DNA from: Nephrocerus scutellatus
Taxonomy: Eukaryota > Arthropoda > Insecta > Diptera > Pipunculidae
Length of the DNA: 64,000 nucleotides
Assembly: GCA_947095585.1 (NCBI GenBank)
Contig: OX352765.1
Span: 28,488,254 to 28,552,253, forward strand
Direction: 5' to 3'
Part shown: positions 33,131 to 44,079 of the stretch, in pieces
How the letters are laid out: the number at the start of each line of letters is the position of its first letter
How positions within the stretch are numbered: position 1 is the stretch's first letter
Position numbers and translations under genes: made by a program
Notes under the pieces: generated by a model
The model's input: only the letters and a program-made list of their open reading frames with translations
The model's database searches: none
Told to the model about the DNA's origin: nothing

Positions 33131-33512
33131 TTATGTACGAGTATATTTGGTAGGTATGAGAATAGGTCGTAAAGTATGTTTTATACCGTTAGGTGATTAG
33201 GGTGTCCCTATACAGAAAAACATTTGAGAACGACTGGACCGATTTGGCTACCTTTTTTTTATAAATTCGCCATGGAAAAGATGCCCGGAAAATTGTTGTA
33301 AACATCGGAAAAAACTGAAAGTGCTGTTTTCCATAGGATTTATGTATGAACTCGCGACCATAACTCACGATTCGAACGATGGATAAGCGTAATTTTTGTT
33401 CTGTTTTGTTCGTTATAGTCCTGGGAAACAACGCCAATTAATAAGGAAAGTCGAAAAATTCGGATAAACAGCAAAAGTTGTTTTGTTTGTTATGCTCCCG
33501 GAGATATTTTTC

Positions 33513-34560
33513 ATCATCATCATCATATTTGGCTCTACAATCGGGGTCCGGTCCTGGCCTCCCGCAAAAAGTCTCTCCACCGGTCCCGACTTCGAGCCGA
33601 TGTCATCCAGTTTGGCATCCCTAAACTCTGGGCGTCCTGGTCTACACCATTCTTCCAGCGTAGGATTGGCCGGCCTCGCTGTCGTGTTCCGTAAATCCTA
33701 TCACAAAGTACTTTCCGAGCAGGATCCTCTTCGCTCAAGAGAGCTAGGTATCCTGCCCACCGGAGGCTACTTAAGCTTAATTCTCTACACGATGTCGACA
33801 TCGCGGTCTCGCTCGTAGATCTCATCATTATAAAGTCTCCGGAATCGTCCTTCCTCACATACGGGGCCAACAATTCTCCATAAGACTTTTATCTCAAAGG
33901 CATTTGACCATTGTCTTATATACCAGCAGCTTGGATGTTATGGTTAAGTTCCTCGATTTGAAGAGTCTTGACAGACGTGCGCGTATTTCTGGTTCCATGC
34001 TGTTATCGGCTGCTACAGTTGACCCGAGATAGTTAAGGATTGCACTACTTCAAATTCGCGCTCCACTATTTGAATTGAGGGACCAATGTTGGATCTTCTA
34101 CTCGCAGACGTGGCCACCATGTACTTAGTTTTGCTCTCATTTATGTGCAGCCCCAGATTTAGTGCCGCCTGCTCGATCGGGCAGATCGATGACAGCTTCC
34201 TGTACAGCTCTTCGGTTTCTACCAACGATGTCAATATCGTCTGCGTAAGCCAGTATCTGAATGGACTTATAGAGGATTGTTCCTCTCGCCGTTACGTCAG
34301 AGTCTCGGATCACTTTCTCCAATGCCAGGTCCCAGTCCATCCCCTTGTCGGAGCCCGTTATAGATGTTGAATGAGCTTGATAGTGATCCGGATATTTTTA
34401 CTTGGCTTATTGGTCACGGTCAACCTACATATTCCTGTCAGTTTATTTGGGATGCCGAATTCTCTCATGGCTTTATAAAGTTCTATTCTGGCTATGCTAT
34501 CATAGGCGGCTTTAAAGTCTAAAGTGTAGTGAGTTTTGTGAGTGAGGCGGTGCGGTGCGG
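33513..34560 (-). mobile_element. RTE-like LINE, 3' half, best-preserved minus copy
   Basis: Three partly open minus frames give the RT palm and thumb: 'ILAYADDIDIVGRNRRAVQEA' (34137-34340), 'LHINESKTKYMVATSASRRSNI' (34013-34234) and 'RWAGYLALLSEEDPARKV' to 'GTRQRGRPILRWKNGVDQDA' (33535-33873). The 3' end carries an ATGATGATGATGA tail (minus; 33513-33525), as expected for RTE-clade elements with short-repeat tails. Frameshifts separate the pieces. Confidence 0.8.
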
Positions 34561-34800
34561 TGTTACCTTAACAAAATTGTTGTGGGCTCAGAGACAGAAT
34601 GTAGGTTCTGATCGGAGAATGATGAGTCATCCGAAAACATTCTCTGTGAATGTCCAGCATTATTTTGGTTAAGGAGACACATCTTTCACAAGGAAATATG
34701 CTCTACAGCAGAGTTGAGAGTTGCCACTGAGGACATACTATCCTTCACTAGGGAGGTGGTACGGCTCTTAGAGTAAATACACCCTAAGATACTATAGATT
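34555..34800 (+). mobile_element. RNase H-type LINE tail joined to the RTE-like LINE
   Basis: Plus-strand frame: 'GSETECRF' then 'ENDESSENILCECPALFW' and 'RRHIFHKEICSTAELRVATEDILSFTREVVRLLE' before TAA at 34772. This is the cysteine-bearing C-terminus that follows RNase H in this LINE family; the minus strand of 48600-48880 carries a related copy. It lies in opposite orientation to, and directly abuts, the RTE-like LINE. Confidence 0.65.
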
Positions 34801-34979
34801 GCAGTGTCTGCCACATGATTTTAATGCCATATTCCTTTTTTTTATAAAAAAAAACCCTACGCAGTTTGAATGCGATCGGTTGAAGGGTTTGGCAGTCCAT
34901 CCATAGGAAATATACATAATTACAAAGTTTCACTTTTATATATAGAAAGATAGAGATATAGACTTTAAAGACGTTTTTC

Positions 34980-35527
34980 TTATCTACCGGATGACTCTTC
35001 GAAAAACACTGGAAACGATATTGGAATTAAGATTTTGTTAAATAAATTGACTAGAACCGCTGCTTTATATAATGACGTAGTGGTGCTTGGCAATTCAGTG
35101 CTGTACGAGTTAAATATATTTCTAAAGATATAAATATATAACACATTGGAATAGCTACTATCGAGCCACTAACAAACTGCATATATTGATTTTCATTTAA
35201 AACATAGGAAATATATTTTAAAAACAAAATTCACAATTATATAAAAAGAAAATGCATAAGACTGTATAAGGAAAGGTAATAAGTAACATAGTAAGCAACA
35301 TTGCAATATATTTTCAAATTGAATATAAATTCTCATGATCAGAATATTGAAAGAAATATAATCGATCGTTGACTTTAATTTTGTGTCTATTTAAAAAAAA
35401 ATTTAAAACAATCAACAATTTGCATTGCAATATTATAAAAAGGAGTTTTAGTGGTTGTTGATATTTGCAATAATTGAAATTTTATTTGGTTTCCGTTTTT
35501 TCTTCTTATTTTTTTTGCATCTTATTA
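34980..35527. other. Intergenic AT-rich sequence downstream of mbf1
   Basis: No feature recognised apart from the mbf1 polyadenylation candidate given separately. Confidence 0.5.
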
Positions 35528-35533
35528 TTTATT
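35528..35533 (-). terminator. Candidate polyadenylation signal of mbf1
   Basis: AATAAA on the minus strand (TTTATT on plus), about 92 nt after the mbf1 stop codon. A second one lies near 35478. The choice is by proximity only. Confidence 0.4.
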
Positions 35534-35624
35534 GTAGATCACTAATTCAAGTTTTGGATTTCCAGTTGCTGCCGCAGCTAGTCGCCGTTGACGATGCCAC
35601 CGACTCTGCAGCAGTGACATTGTT

Positions 35625-36921
35625 TCAGTTTTTAGGTGGTTTAGGCGCTAATGGCTGGCCACGGTCTTTACCACGCAACTTAAGTCCGATAACTCGTTCG
35701 ATTTTACCCAAAATCAAGTTATTTGGAATTCCCCTGCCGGCTTCGTAATCCGTAACGACTTGCTGTTTCTCGCATATTTTCTGAGAATAAAAAAACATAA
35801 GGGATTAACAAGTATGGTTAAATTGATCTCTAAATGTGTTGCTTACAGTTGCCAAATCCTTCTGACTGAGACCTTTTGCCTGACGACCTTGCTGTATGAT
35901 CTTTCCAACATCGAGTGGTACTTTATCGTGTCTTAGCTCTTCAGTCTCGCGGTCCAATTTTGCAGTGTTTTTTGTTGTCACATGTTGCTTGTTGGTGCCA
36001 GCACCGACTGTTAAGTAGAGATGTTGTGAAAATTATTTGTTTGTTTTTTTTTTTTTTTTTTTAATGAAATCTGTAGATCAGTAAGTTAAATAAAAGTTGT
36101 AAAGCAATAATCAATAAGTGCAATGCTGCTGGAAGAAGCTTTTATGAAAAACGAAATGTGGCGCACGTCAGCAACTTTTATATTTGTTTATTTATTTGCC
36201 ATTTGTCTATGAAATGAAATCTATATCTCATTACAATTGTATGTAATAATATTTGGGGCAACAGACCATTGTGGTCCAGCGGCTAACTTGAAACTTCTCG
36301 CGACTATTCGTGTTTTGCGAGTTATATCTTTCCACACAATTAGAATGGTCAATAGCGAATATAAATTTACAAGTGTTTTCTGTGGTTGCCAAACTTAATT
36401 ATCCTTTACTTTAGATTAATTTTCTCATCTATTTTGGGCAATAGTTTCCGACCCACTCTGCATTGGGGTCTACGTCACCATCACCCTAAGTGTGTAGGAG
36501 AAATCGCATCGGCGACAATTTATAATCAAAACTAAAAATAAATGAAATACGTATGTAGGCAACAACAAAAATAGAAATTAGGTTAAGTCAATTGTGGGAT
36601 GAGAGGAAAACAAATACGAGATTATAAAAGAAAGTGTCGACCGGCTTAGAAACAGACGTGCGCCGTCTTCCCGATTCGCCAATTGTCAGTGCAAATTTCC
36701 AAAAGTATGATTACATTCACAGAATTAATGCGAAATATTCCCAATAAACACGCACCACGCAACCCCTTCTTAATCATACGATGCAACATGAACTTACATT
36801 TTTGTTGAGTGTCAACTGGTACACCTTGGCGGCGTGCAGAATTGACCGCACTTTCCGTTTTTAAAGTCGACGATTTTGGTGCTTTTTTACGTAAAACCGT
36901 AACAGTATCCCAATCAGCCAT
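35625..36921 (-). CDS. mbf1: mbf1, multiprotein bridging factor 1 (three coding exons, complete)
   Basis: Coding exons on the minus strand: 36921-36798, 36007-35847 and 35780-35625, together 441 nt, 146 residues plus stop. Donors GTAAGT (36797) and GTAAGC (35846) and acceptors AACAG (ending 36008) and CTCAG (ending 35781) all keep frame. Exon 1 encodes '[20 protein letters not shown]' through 'VDTQQK', the conserved MBF1 N-terminal domain; exons 2-3 give '[19 protein letters not shown]', '[14 protein letters not shown]' and '[16 protein letters not shown]', a Cro/C1-type helix-turn-helix, ending in a basic tail. MBF1/EDF1 bridges bZIP and nuclear-receptor activators to TBP and also senses collided ribosomes. 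Exons 1 and 2 join as a Phe codon where, as I recall, flies have Tyr. It is convergent with Baldspot and divergent from Abl. Confidence 0.95.
36244..36312 (-). mobile_element. 5'-truncated tRNA-SINE copy in mbf1 intron 1
   Basis: The minus strand reads 'agtcgcgagaagtt', 'ggaccacaatggtctgt' and 'ccaaatattattac', a diverged match to the last ~70 bp of the SINE family. Confidence 0.6.
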
Positions 36922-37009
36922 ATTAATAATTGTTTTGTGATTTTTTACGCCGCAAGTCTGAAAGTAGGAATTTTTTTTAACAAACACAATATAGAGAGAA
37001 AAAAACAAA

Positions 37010-37985
37010 AATATGGCAACTTATTAAATTTACTCAGTAAATTGAGTGCTGATTTAATTACATGATAATAAAGCAGCAATTTCTTTATATTTTAGTCCAC
37101 AAAGTGTCAATAGCCAATTTCAATAATGTGCTTAGCTTAAGCATTAAACTTATTATTCTCGCTATTCGCTTTTTATCATTTTCATATTCATTTCTCTCAT
37201 TCAAATCAAAGTTAGTTGCGGTTCAATCATAGATTTGTTAATAAATATTTTTTACAGCGGTGTCTTTAATGTTTTCTTACAGCGGTCTTTTAAGGAAATA
37301 GGTTTTTATATTTTAAACATTTTTAAATTTATTTATTAAGATGCATTTTATTGGAATAATTTATTGTTGTTGTAAAATTATATTCATTCCTATTCCGCCA
37401 TGCATTCCGAATAGTTTTACCCAAATGTTTAAGTCACAGATTATCCGCATTTTGTGGGAATTGTAATTTTAAAAAGAAATAAATTAAGAACTTATTTAAT
37501 CAGAAGATTGTGGGACTGATCTACTTCCAAATTTAATTGAAGTGAAAAGTATTGTTGGTCCCAGCCTCGCTATAATGCTGCATCAAAGCGAATATTTCCC
37601 ATAATTTTCTATGTAAAATCAAACAAGTAAAAAAACTTATACAAAAAAAAGCTCAAATGACTTTTTCTTTTTTTAAATAAAAAATTAGATTTAATCGGAA
37701 ATTTCGATGTAAAAAACATTTTTCACCGATCAAAAATAATTTAACCAAAAAATAAAAAAATTGATTTAAAAAACACAGTATAGTATACCAGACCTAGTAT
37801 ACTTAATTTATAATTATTTTTATAAACAGTTAATAATTTTTAAACAAATGTAAATCAACACACACAAATTTAGGTTAGACACAATAAAATCCAATTAATG
37901 ATATAATATATTATTTTTTATTAATTTATGATAATTTTATCTAATGTATTTTTTAATTATATTGATATAATTAGATTGGAATCAA
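37010..37985. other. AT-rich intergenic / mbf1 5' region
   Basis: Upstream of the mbf1 start. No clear promoter motif, repeat or gene was recognised. Confidence 0.5.
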
Positions 37986-37992
37986 TTACTGT

Positions 37993-38285
37993 GAGTGCCG
38001 TGGCTCAGTGGAAAAGCACATGGATATTGAGCAGGGGTTCGTGATTCGTTGTTCGAATACCAGTAACACCAAAAGTATTTGTCACGGTGTCTTACCTCTC
38101 GCGAATGGGTGACAAACGTTCCGAGAGTAATAACTTGTCACGGAAAGCCTCTCCATTCGCTGTTCGAATCCGGCCTTTAATTGTAGGTCCCTTCCATTTG
38201 TGTCCAAAAATATACATGCACAACACAAATGGTCGCGAGATGCTAGGCCTTGGACCGTGCGGTCTGTCGCACCGAATATTATTAG
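37993..38285 (+). mobile_element. tRNA-derived SINE, full length
   Basis: A-box-like TGGCTCAGTGG (38000-38010), a decayed first B box, the shared body with a second B-box-like 'gttcgaatccggcc' (38161-38174), the 3' segment 'ggtcgcgagatgctaggcc' and an ATTATTAG end. The flanks 'aatcaattact' (37980) and 'aatctatcact' (38287) look like a worn target duplication. It sits directly against the C-terminal end of the Penelope-like fragment. Confidence 0.8.
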
Positions 38286-38291
38286 TAATCT

Positions 38292-38690
38292 ATCACTATC
38301 TACTTTATAATTAACAGGATTCTTTGACATCCAAATATGAGAAGCGTCTTTAAGCAAACGTTTATTTTTCTTTCTTTCATATTCTTATGTGATCGCATTT
38401 TCCATATCAAACTCATGTTTCTTTTCATAATTATGTTTCACCAAAGCTGACCTATAAATTGTTTGTGTAACATTTGTGTACTTATTAATGTTAATTATAT
38501 ATCTTTTGTGTTGTGTTACTCTTTGTGATTTCCTCTTACTTGTTTCACCTACATAACACGAGTCACAATTCTTACAAAAACTTTTATAAATGAACACATC
38601 TCTCTGATCTTTTGGTATTAAATCCTTTAATTTTTTGTATGAGTTTTCAGCTTTATAAAGAATTTTATTTGCAATTAACAAGTCTTTAGA
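38292..38690 (-). pseudogene. Penelope-like element GIY-YIG endonuclease domain, broken
   Basis: The minus frame 38681-38385 encodes 'VFIYKSFCKNCDSCYVGETSKRKSQRVTQHK' features in sequence: a Cys pair, the 'CYVGET' element equivalent to YIG, an Arg two turns later, then 'SALVKHNYEKKHEFDMENA', the conserved C-terminal portion of the Penelope-type nuclease. After a TAA the same frame goes on as 'NKRLLKDASHIWMSKNP', matching the usual 'KRLFLEMxHI' end. Penelope-like elements pair such a nuclease with a telomerase-like RT; no RT was found upstream, so only the 3' part is here. It is one of the rarer retroelement classes. Confidence 0.75.
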
Positions 38691-38699
38691 ATTTGTTTA

Positions 38700-39120
38700 A
38701 ATGTTTCGGTTAATTTCGGTACGTGTGTTCAGGTGACATAAATACAATCCATTCTAAATTCTAACGTTATATTTAGATAAGTGTATAACATTTTTGTTAT
38801 TACTTTTTCAATAAGTTTAACTGGATAATTATTTATTAATTAAAATGTTCTTTATGCTTTTTAAGTTGTCTTTCCGAAACTTCATATCAGTAAGGTATAG
38901 GACTCTCTTAATGAAAGAATGTGCGACGTTCAATTTCATTTGATATGGATGTATAGATATAAAGTTTAATAAGGTATTGGATGTTATTTCCTTCTTGTAC
39001 CATTCAGTTTCATTTCATCTATGTAATATTAAGTCTAATCAATATTTATTAGTAATTCCTGATAATTCCGCATTTTAACATAATAGTAAAATATGCGTAT
39101 TTCTACCAAAAAAGAGCCAC
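38700..39120. other. No recognised feature
   Basis: AT-rich sequence between the Penelope-like fragment and a MITE; a decayed Penelope RT here cannot be excluded. Confidence 0.4.
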
Positions 39121-39124
39121 TTTA

Positions 39125-39336
39125 AGAGCGTGGCCACACAGGCATGGTAATGAAAGTCATTCAGTCAAAGTCAGTTTGATTCCACCGACCACACATCTAT
39201 AAAAGAAGACTTTCGACACAAGCATGAACGTTCTATACGGCAAAACAACAACAAATTGACAAACATACACACAAATGCTTCGCTAAATGTAGCCACAACG
39301 TTCATTGGCATTCCCATGCCTGTGTGGCCACGCTCT
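39125..39336. mobile_element. MITE with 23-bp inverted repeats
   Basis: AGAGCGTGGCCACACAGGCA (39125-39144, continuing TGG) is mirrored exactly by the sequence ending 'tgcctgtgtggccacgctct' at 39336. It is 212 bp with no coding capacity. Superfamily unknown; the flanks are 'cactttaag' and 'aagaaatta'. Confidence 0.85.
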
Positions 39337-39607
39337 AAGAAATTACATGTATCAATTAACACGTTAATTCAGCTAACTCAGTATAAAAGCAATCCAGGTC
39401 ATTTTCAAGGCTAACGTACCAGACAAAATTCCACAAACAACAAACAAATTTGTGTAAGCTTTAGATTTCAGATGATCAATAAAGTGGAGGTTTCGAAAAA
39501 TAAGCAGAATAACTTTTTCAATAAAATTTTTTAATTTTCTTAAAAACCATGCGTTGCCCAGGTGAAATGTTTTTATATATTTTAACAATATAGGAAACTA
39601 TATTACT

Positions 39608-39950
39608 AGTATGTATCATCATCATATTTGGCTCTACAACCGGGGTCCGGTCCTGGCCTTCCGCAAAAAGTCGCTCCACCGGTCCTGAGTTCGGGCCGAT
39701 GTCATCCAGTTTGTCTTCCCTTAACTGTGGGCGTCCTGATATACGCCATCCTTCCAGCGTAGGCTTGGCCGGCCTCGCTGTCGTGTTCCATAAATCCACA
39801 TCAACCCCTTCAATACTATCACCATACTAAACATCTATAAACTAACCGCCCCATTTCAGCTATATCGGATTAACGGTCTTCGAGTTATCCCCGAACAGAT
39901 ATACAGACAAAGTTTCATTGATATATATTAAGACATGATAAATCCTCTTT
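39608..39950 (-). mobile_element. RTE-like LINE 3' end plus Helitron-like fragment
   Basis: 39608-39797 is the extreme 3' end of the RTE-like family on the minus strand ('ggcgaggccggccaagcc', 'ggatgac', 'gtagagccaaat', then ATGATGAT). 39800-39950 shares 'atttcagctatatcgga' and 'ggtcttcgag' with the Helitron-like fragment at 5760-5830. Confidence 0.65.
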
Positions 39951-39959
39951 TCTTATGTA

Positions 39960-41200
39960 CTATTTATTAATACGTTTAAATCATATAGACCATATTTCTT
40001 CAATTTAAGAATTCATATATATTTCAATTGTTTAACGTAAATTCAATTGAAAAATTTTATTTGGTTACTTATTACTTTCCAAATCATATTAAAGTTCTTT
40101 TATTTTATCTGGCAAAACTATACTGCCAAAATATTTTTCCGCTAGTAAAAAATAAAAAAAAATAAAATAATAATAAAATAGTTGTCTTTATGAAAGATAT
40201 TTAATTTAATTAAAAAGTTTTCGTTTGTTTAAATTATTTATTGGTGTATTCAGCAGCAAGCGACAAAAAACACACAAAACAGTAAATGCAGCACAGTAGA
40301 GACATGATGGAAGTAGCAGTCTCAAATTAAGGTAAGAATAAGTAGATAACACTAAATCATCTAAAGTCAAAATAGTCTAACGTAGTTTGCCACAATCGGC
40401 AAACGCAGTATGATATGCAAATCAATTTATATTCATTTATTAGGTTTTTTAAGAAAACTCGCAGAAACCAAGTTCGCACAACAATTCAATCCAAATTCAT
40501 ATCATTTATGTATCAAAAAGCAAATGCTTCTAGTCAGCTCAATAGTAGACTTGAAATTTTCCTAGCAAATGCTTAAATAAAACGAGTGAAAGTTATATTC
40601 ATACCCATTTGAGCAAATGCTTTTTCGAATATAGCAACTACTCAAATTAGTTTATTAAAAGCTACAAACTGGCACTTGTTCGAGCAATTGCTTTTTATTT
40701 TGGCAAATTCAGTTTTTGTGCATACGACCCATTATCATCATCTTCACGATTCATCTGCCATCTATTGTTGCGACTTGTAGTGGGTTTAACTGTCAAAATA
40801 ACAATTACTTCTCGTTACTTTTTGACACGGAATTATGAAAACGAATTTTTCTATAGCCAACTGGAAATTTATATATGAGGAAGCGGGATGGCTGTTTCTA
40901 CAATTACGAATGGGCGAAATGCGAAATTGTCGAAATCGAAAATTCCAAATCAATTCGAGTTCGATTTAAGCACAACTGCCGCTGTAGATAGCCTAGTCAA
41001 CGGGAGTGAACGAGTTCGACTTGCGACGAGGAAAAAAGTCAGACCGAGACCGCAGAATGGACGACTAACGACTTTCGACGGCAATAGTGTCAACGATAAA
41101 ATTCGGATTAAAAAGAATTTAAATCAATTTAAATAAATTATATGTGACAAAAACAAAGGGAAAAAATTTAATTTGACAAAAATAAATATTTTGTACTAGC
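39960..41200. other. Intergenic region upstream of Abl
   Basis: Mostly AT-rich. An 82-codon ATG frame at 40888-41136 is basic (many Arg and Lys) but has no recognised domain. Short 'gagcaaatgctttt'-type repeats occur at 40560-40700. Confidence 0.45.
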
Positions 41201-42193
41201 TTCGTACGTGGTGACAGAACGAAGAAAAACCCAAAACTTCTATAGTCGCCTGTCGGATATTTAGCGTTTCTGTGCGAGTGTGTGTGTGTATTTCTTCGAT
41301 GAATACTTTGTGATTTGTGTTTTTTTAGGGTTTTTATAAAAACCGACCCGGAGTAAACTTCTGAGTTTGATTTCGTGTAAATTTAATATTTATAAATTGC
41401 TAATTTCTATTTTCCGTACTGAATGATATTGCAAGATCAGAAGGGATCCACTTTGCTGGCGGTGGTAACCGAAAATTCGTATAGAATATAGTTTTCATTT
41501 TTTTATTCTAAATGTGCCCATTGGAGCAACAAATAATACGAAAATTTTGTGGTACTTTGTATTACCAAAGTGAAATAAAGGAGCTGCAACAGAAAGCTCT
41601 CCGCCCTTTTACTACGCGAAAAAGTTGTAAAATGTTATCCTCAGTTGAAAGAAGAGAGAAAAATATCGCACTAACCCTTTGAGTGTTGTGTGTTCTGATT
41701 TGTGTGCTGTGTGCACTGTTTGCCCCTTCGGTGCTGATAATGGAAAGTTTTCCTAAAAATGTACAATAATTTTGAGAAAAGTGAAAATTCCAATAAAAAG
41801 GAGTCATTTTCAGGTTTTTAGAAAAATTGTTTGTTAGTCTTCTCACATTTATTTTTTTAAAAAGGGATTAAAATTAACGAAACGACAAAGAAAAGTAAAG
41901 AAATCAAACGAGAGAAAGAATTTGTGAAAAGCGACGAGTATTGTCGCTCGCATCGTCAAATCCATGTCCAACAGAAACGACGGGCGCGAGCGCGAGTGAA
42001 AGACAACATACACCGACTACCAAGACGGCACAAAAGGGGGTGCATCGACATCGACACCCCATCAACAGTTCAACAACAGCCAATCGGGCATCTAATCCTT
42101 TTCCTGGTAAAGTCAGTTCGAGTTTTTGTGCTGTGTTCTGTGTCCTGTGTGTTCCTGTAATCCCTTCTTTACGCAAACGGAGAAACAACAGCA
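41200..42193 (+). promoter_or_regulatory. Probable Abl 5' UTR / promoter region, with a short upstream ORF
   Basis: The region before the Abl ATG is less AT-rich and purine-rich. An upstream ATG at 41964 opens an 11-codon frame ending in TGA (41997-41999), which could damp Abl translation if it is in the transcript. Several longer frames here lack ATG starts. The transcription start cannot be placed by eye. Confidence 0.45.
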
Positions 42194-42497
42194 ATGGGAG
42201 CCCAACAGGCTAAAGATCGCTCATCGTCTGGAAGCCAAGGAACTGCCAGTTGCATTGGGATTAGTAGCAGTGTTGGCATTAGCAGTTCCTCTAGTCTGGG
42301 CGGCGGTGGTGGTGTAAACGCTCTCGGTGCAGGATCTACCCTTCGTGCTAGTCGCATGAAATCGTCGACGTCGTCAGCTTCGTCGTCTTCAGTTTCAGCA
42401 GCAGCGCATAGAGCTGCGGCAGCAGCAGCAGCAGTAGCCGCACATCAGAAGGATAATCGCAGTGCAATTGGATTGAATATTTTCACCGAGCACAATG
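42194..42497 (+). CDS. Abl: Abl tyrosine kinase, first coding exon
   Basis: ATG at 42194 begins 'MGAQQAKDRSSSG', matching the Drosophila Abl start 'MGAQQGKDR'; Gly2 is a candidate N-myristoylation site. 101 codons follow, rich in Ser, Gly and Ala, with a poly-Ala run from GCA repeats (42412-42440), then the conserved 'GLNIFTEHN' directly before the donor GTGAGT at 42498. The exon ends one base into the next codon, consistent with the Glu that follows in the fly protein. Abl is a cytoplasmic non-receptor kinase (SH3-SH2-kinase, F-actin binding) acting in axon guidance and epithelial shape. This exon carries only the variable cap region; the next exon is beyond the window. Confidence 0.92.
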
Positions 42498-42922
42498 GTG
42501 AGTTTATTTTGCTATTTTGCTTTCCCATGTTATAATGTGGTGGTCTCTTATTGCCAGTTTCCCTTGGGAATATACACGACAGTTAGTCCCCGTCATATTT
42601 GGGTTTGTTTTACAGATTCGTCAGAGCCCCTGCGTTTGCGTGAGACTTCACAAGTGTGCATTTGTTTGCGTTTGTGTGCGACTCTTGTGATTTGCTATAT
42701 GTGTGTGTATCTATAAAAGTGGGTGGGTTGAATGATTTCGAATTAGACGGGGAAGACGCCTCACATGCCAAAAACGAAAATGCCGGGACATATTTAGTCA
42801 GGCAATCAATTCAATAAATAAGCATAAGAAAAAATTAAAATGAACCCTGCATTAAAATGTGTACTATGTATTTTTCCTCTTCTGGCCCAGCTTCCTACTT
42901 TTTATCCCTGCAACTATATAAA

Positions 42923-44074
42923 GGGTGTTGTTTTTAGAGGTATAGACTTTTAAAATGAAGTCAAACAGACTAAAATAATGGAAATGTCTTTATTAAAAAG
43001 ATAATTGTCTGCCATTAATGATTGAATATGATTTTGTGCAGAAAAGACAATAATAATAAAAAGTCCTATAGCGCTCTCCATTAACTATAACGTTCCGACC
43101 GGCATCATCTTTGAAGAAATATGGACCAATGTTTTTACCAGCCCTTAAGCGGCTGACTGACTATCGTACCTGACTGTATATCAGTACTGATGTCAGTTTT
43201 TACTGATGTGCCTTGCGGTCAGATTAGTGTATAGTAGGATACAACAAAAAGCTTGCTTGTTGCTCATTCTTGCGATCCGCCGCCTTTGCCTTGTATTTTT
43301 TCATAATTTCCACCAATCTGCGATACCCAGCATTTATTTACCACGTATGACATATTCGGGTTTCTTTATGTCCCACAAACAGCAGTTATTTTCGTAGGCG
43401 CACACAAGTTCTTCTAAAAATCTGCTGTCTTCAACTTTTCATCCAAAAATTACAGCTGACTGTATTTATTAAGGGGAGTGATTGATAGAGCGTCCAGAAG
43501 TGTCACTGATGGTTGCCACCAGGGGTCCATATGAGGTCCATTTATTTCGAACTTCATGATGGATACCCTTTTGGATCAGCTATCGGACCCAAAGCAATTT
43601 GTCCTTATTTATAAGATCTTGTGAGATAGTTCTTTAACTGTCTGACCTGTTTAGGCCAACGTTACTGTTAACATGGGAGCTACCTGGAAAGTGGGTATCT
43701 AGAAGTAGATTGAGCGATTACACGCTAGAGGTAGTCCACGAGCCATCAGCTTTTTTCAAACAGCTAGGCATTATAGGATTGGTTGAAGGGATTTTTCTTA
43801 GCCTCAGAAGGTTTCTCTATTTTTCCACAGAAAAGTCTCCAGGATAAACGCTTGGCTATCCTAAACTATTTTTTATATAATCTGGGGAATGCTTTGTAGG
43901 CATCCCAGTCGGCCTCCACTCTTGTAACCCTGGGGTAAATTTGCAAAATTTGCAAACGTTGTTCTGGTGTAAGTCTACTATTCATGTTTTAATTGAAATG
44001 GAAAAACGTACTGAATATATTTAGCTTGTCAATAATGTTGCCAAATTAAAAATCCAATCTCTAAAAAAACACCC
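42923..44074 (-). mobile_element. Mariner-like transposon remnant with inverted ends
   Basis: Left GGGTGTTGTTTTTAGAG (42923-42939) and right CTCTAAAAAAACACCC (44059-44074) are imperfect inverted repeats. The transposase starts at the ATG 43985 on the minus strand with 'MNSRLTPEQRLQILQIYPR', matching the usual 'RLTPEQRLQILQxY' N-terminus of this insect IS630/mariner-like group. Frame breaks follow after ~30 codons. Lies in Abl intron 1. Confidence 0.7.
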
Positions 44075-44079
44075 GATAG

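Noticed and set aside
40888..41136. 82-codon ATG frame upstream of Abl, basic composition
   Set aside because: No motif, no splice or promoter context that could be supported; kept only as a note in the intergenic entry.
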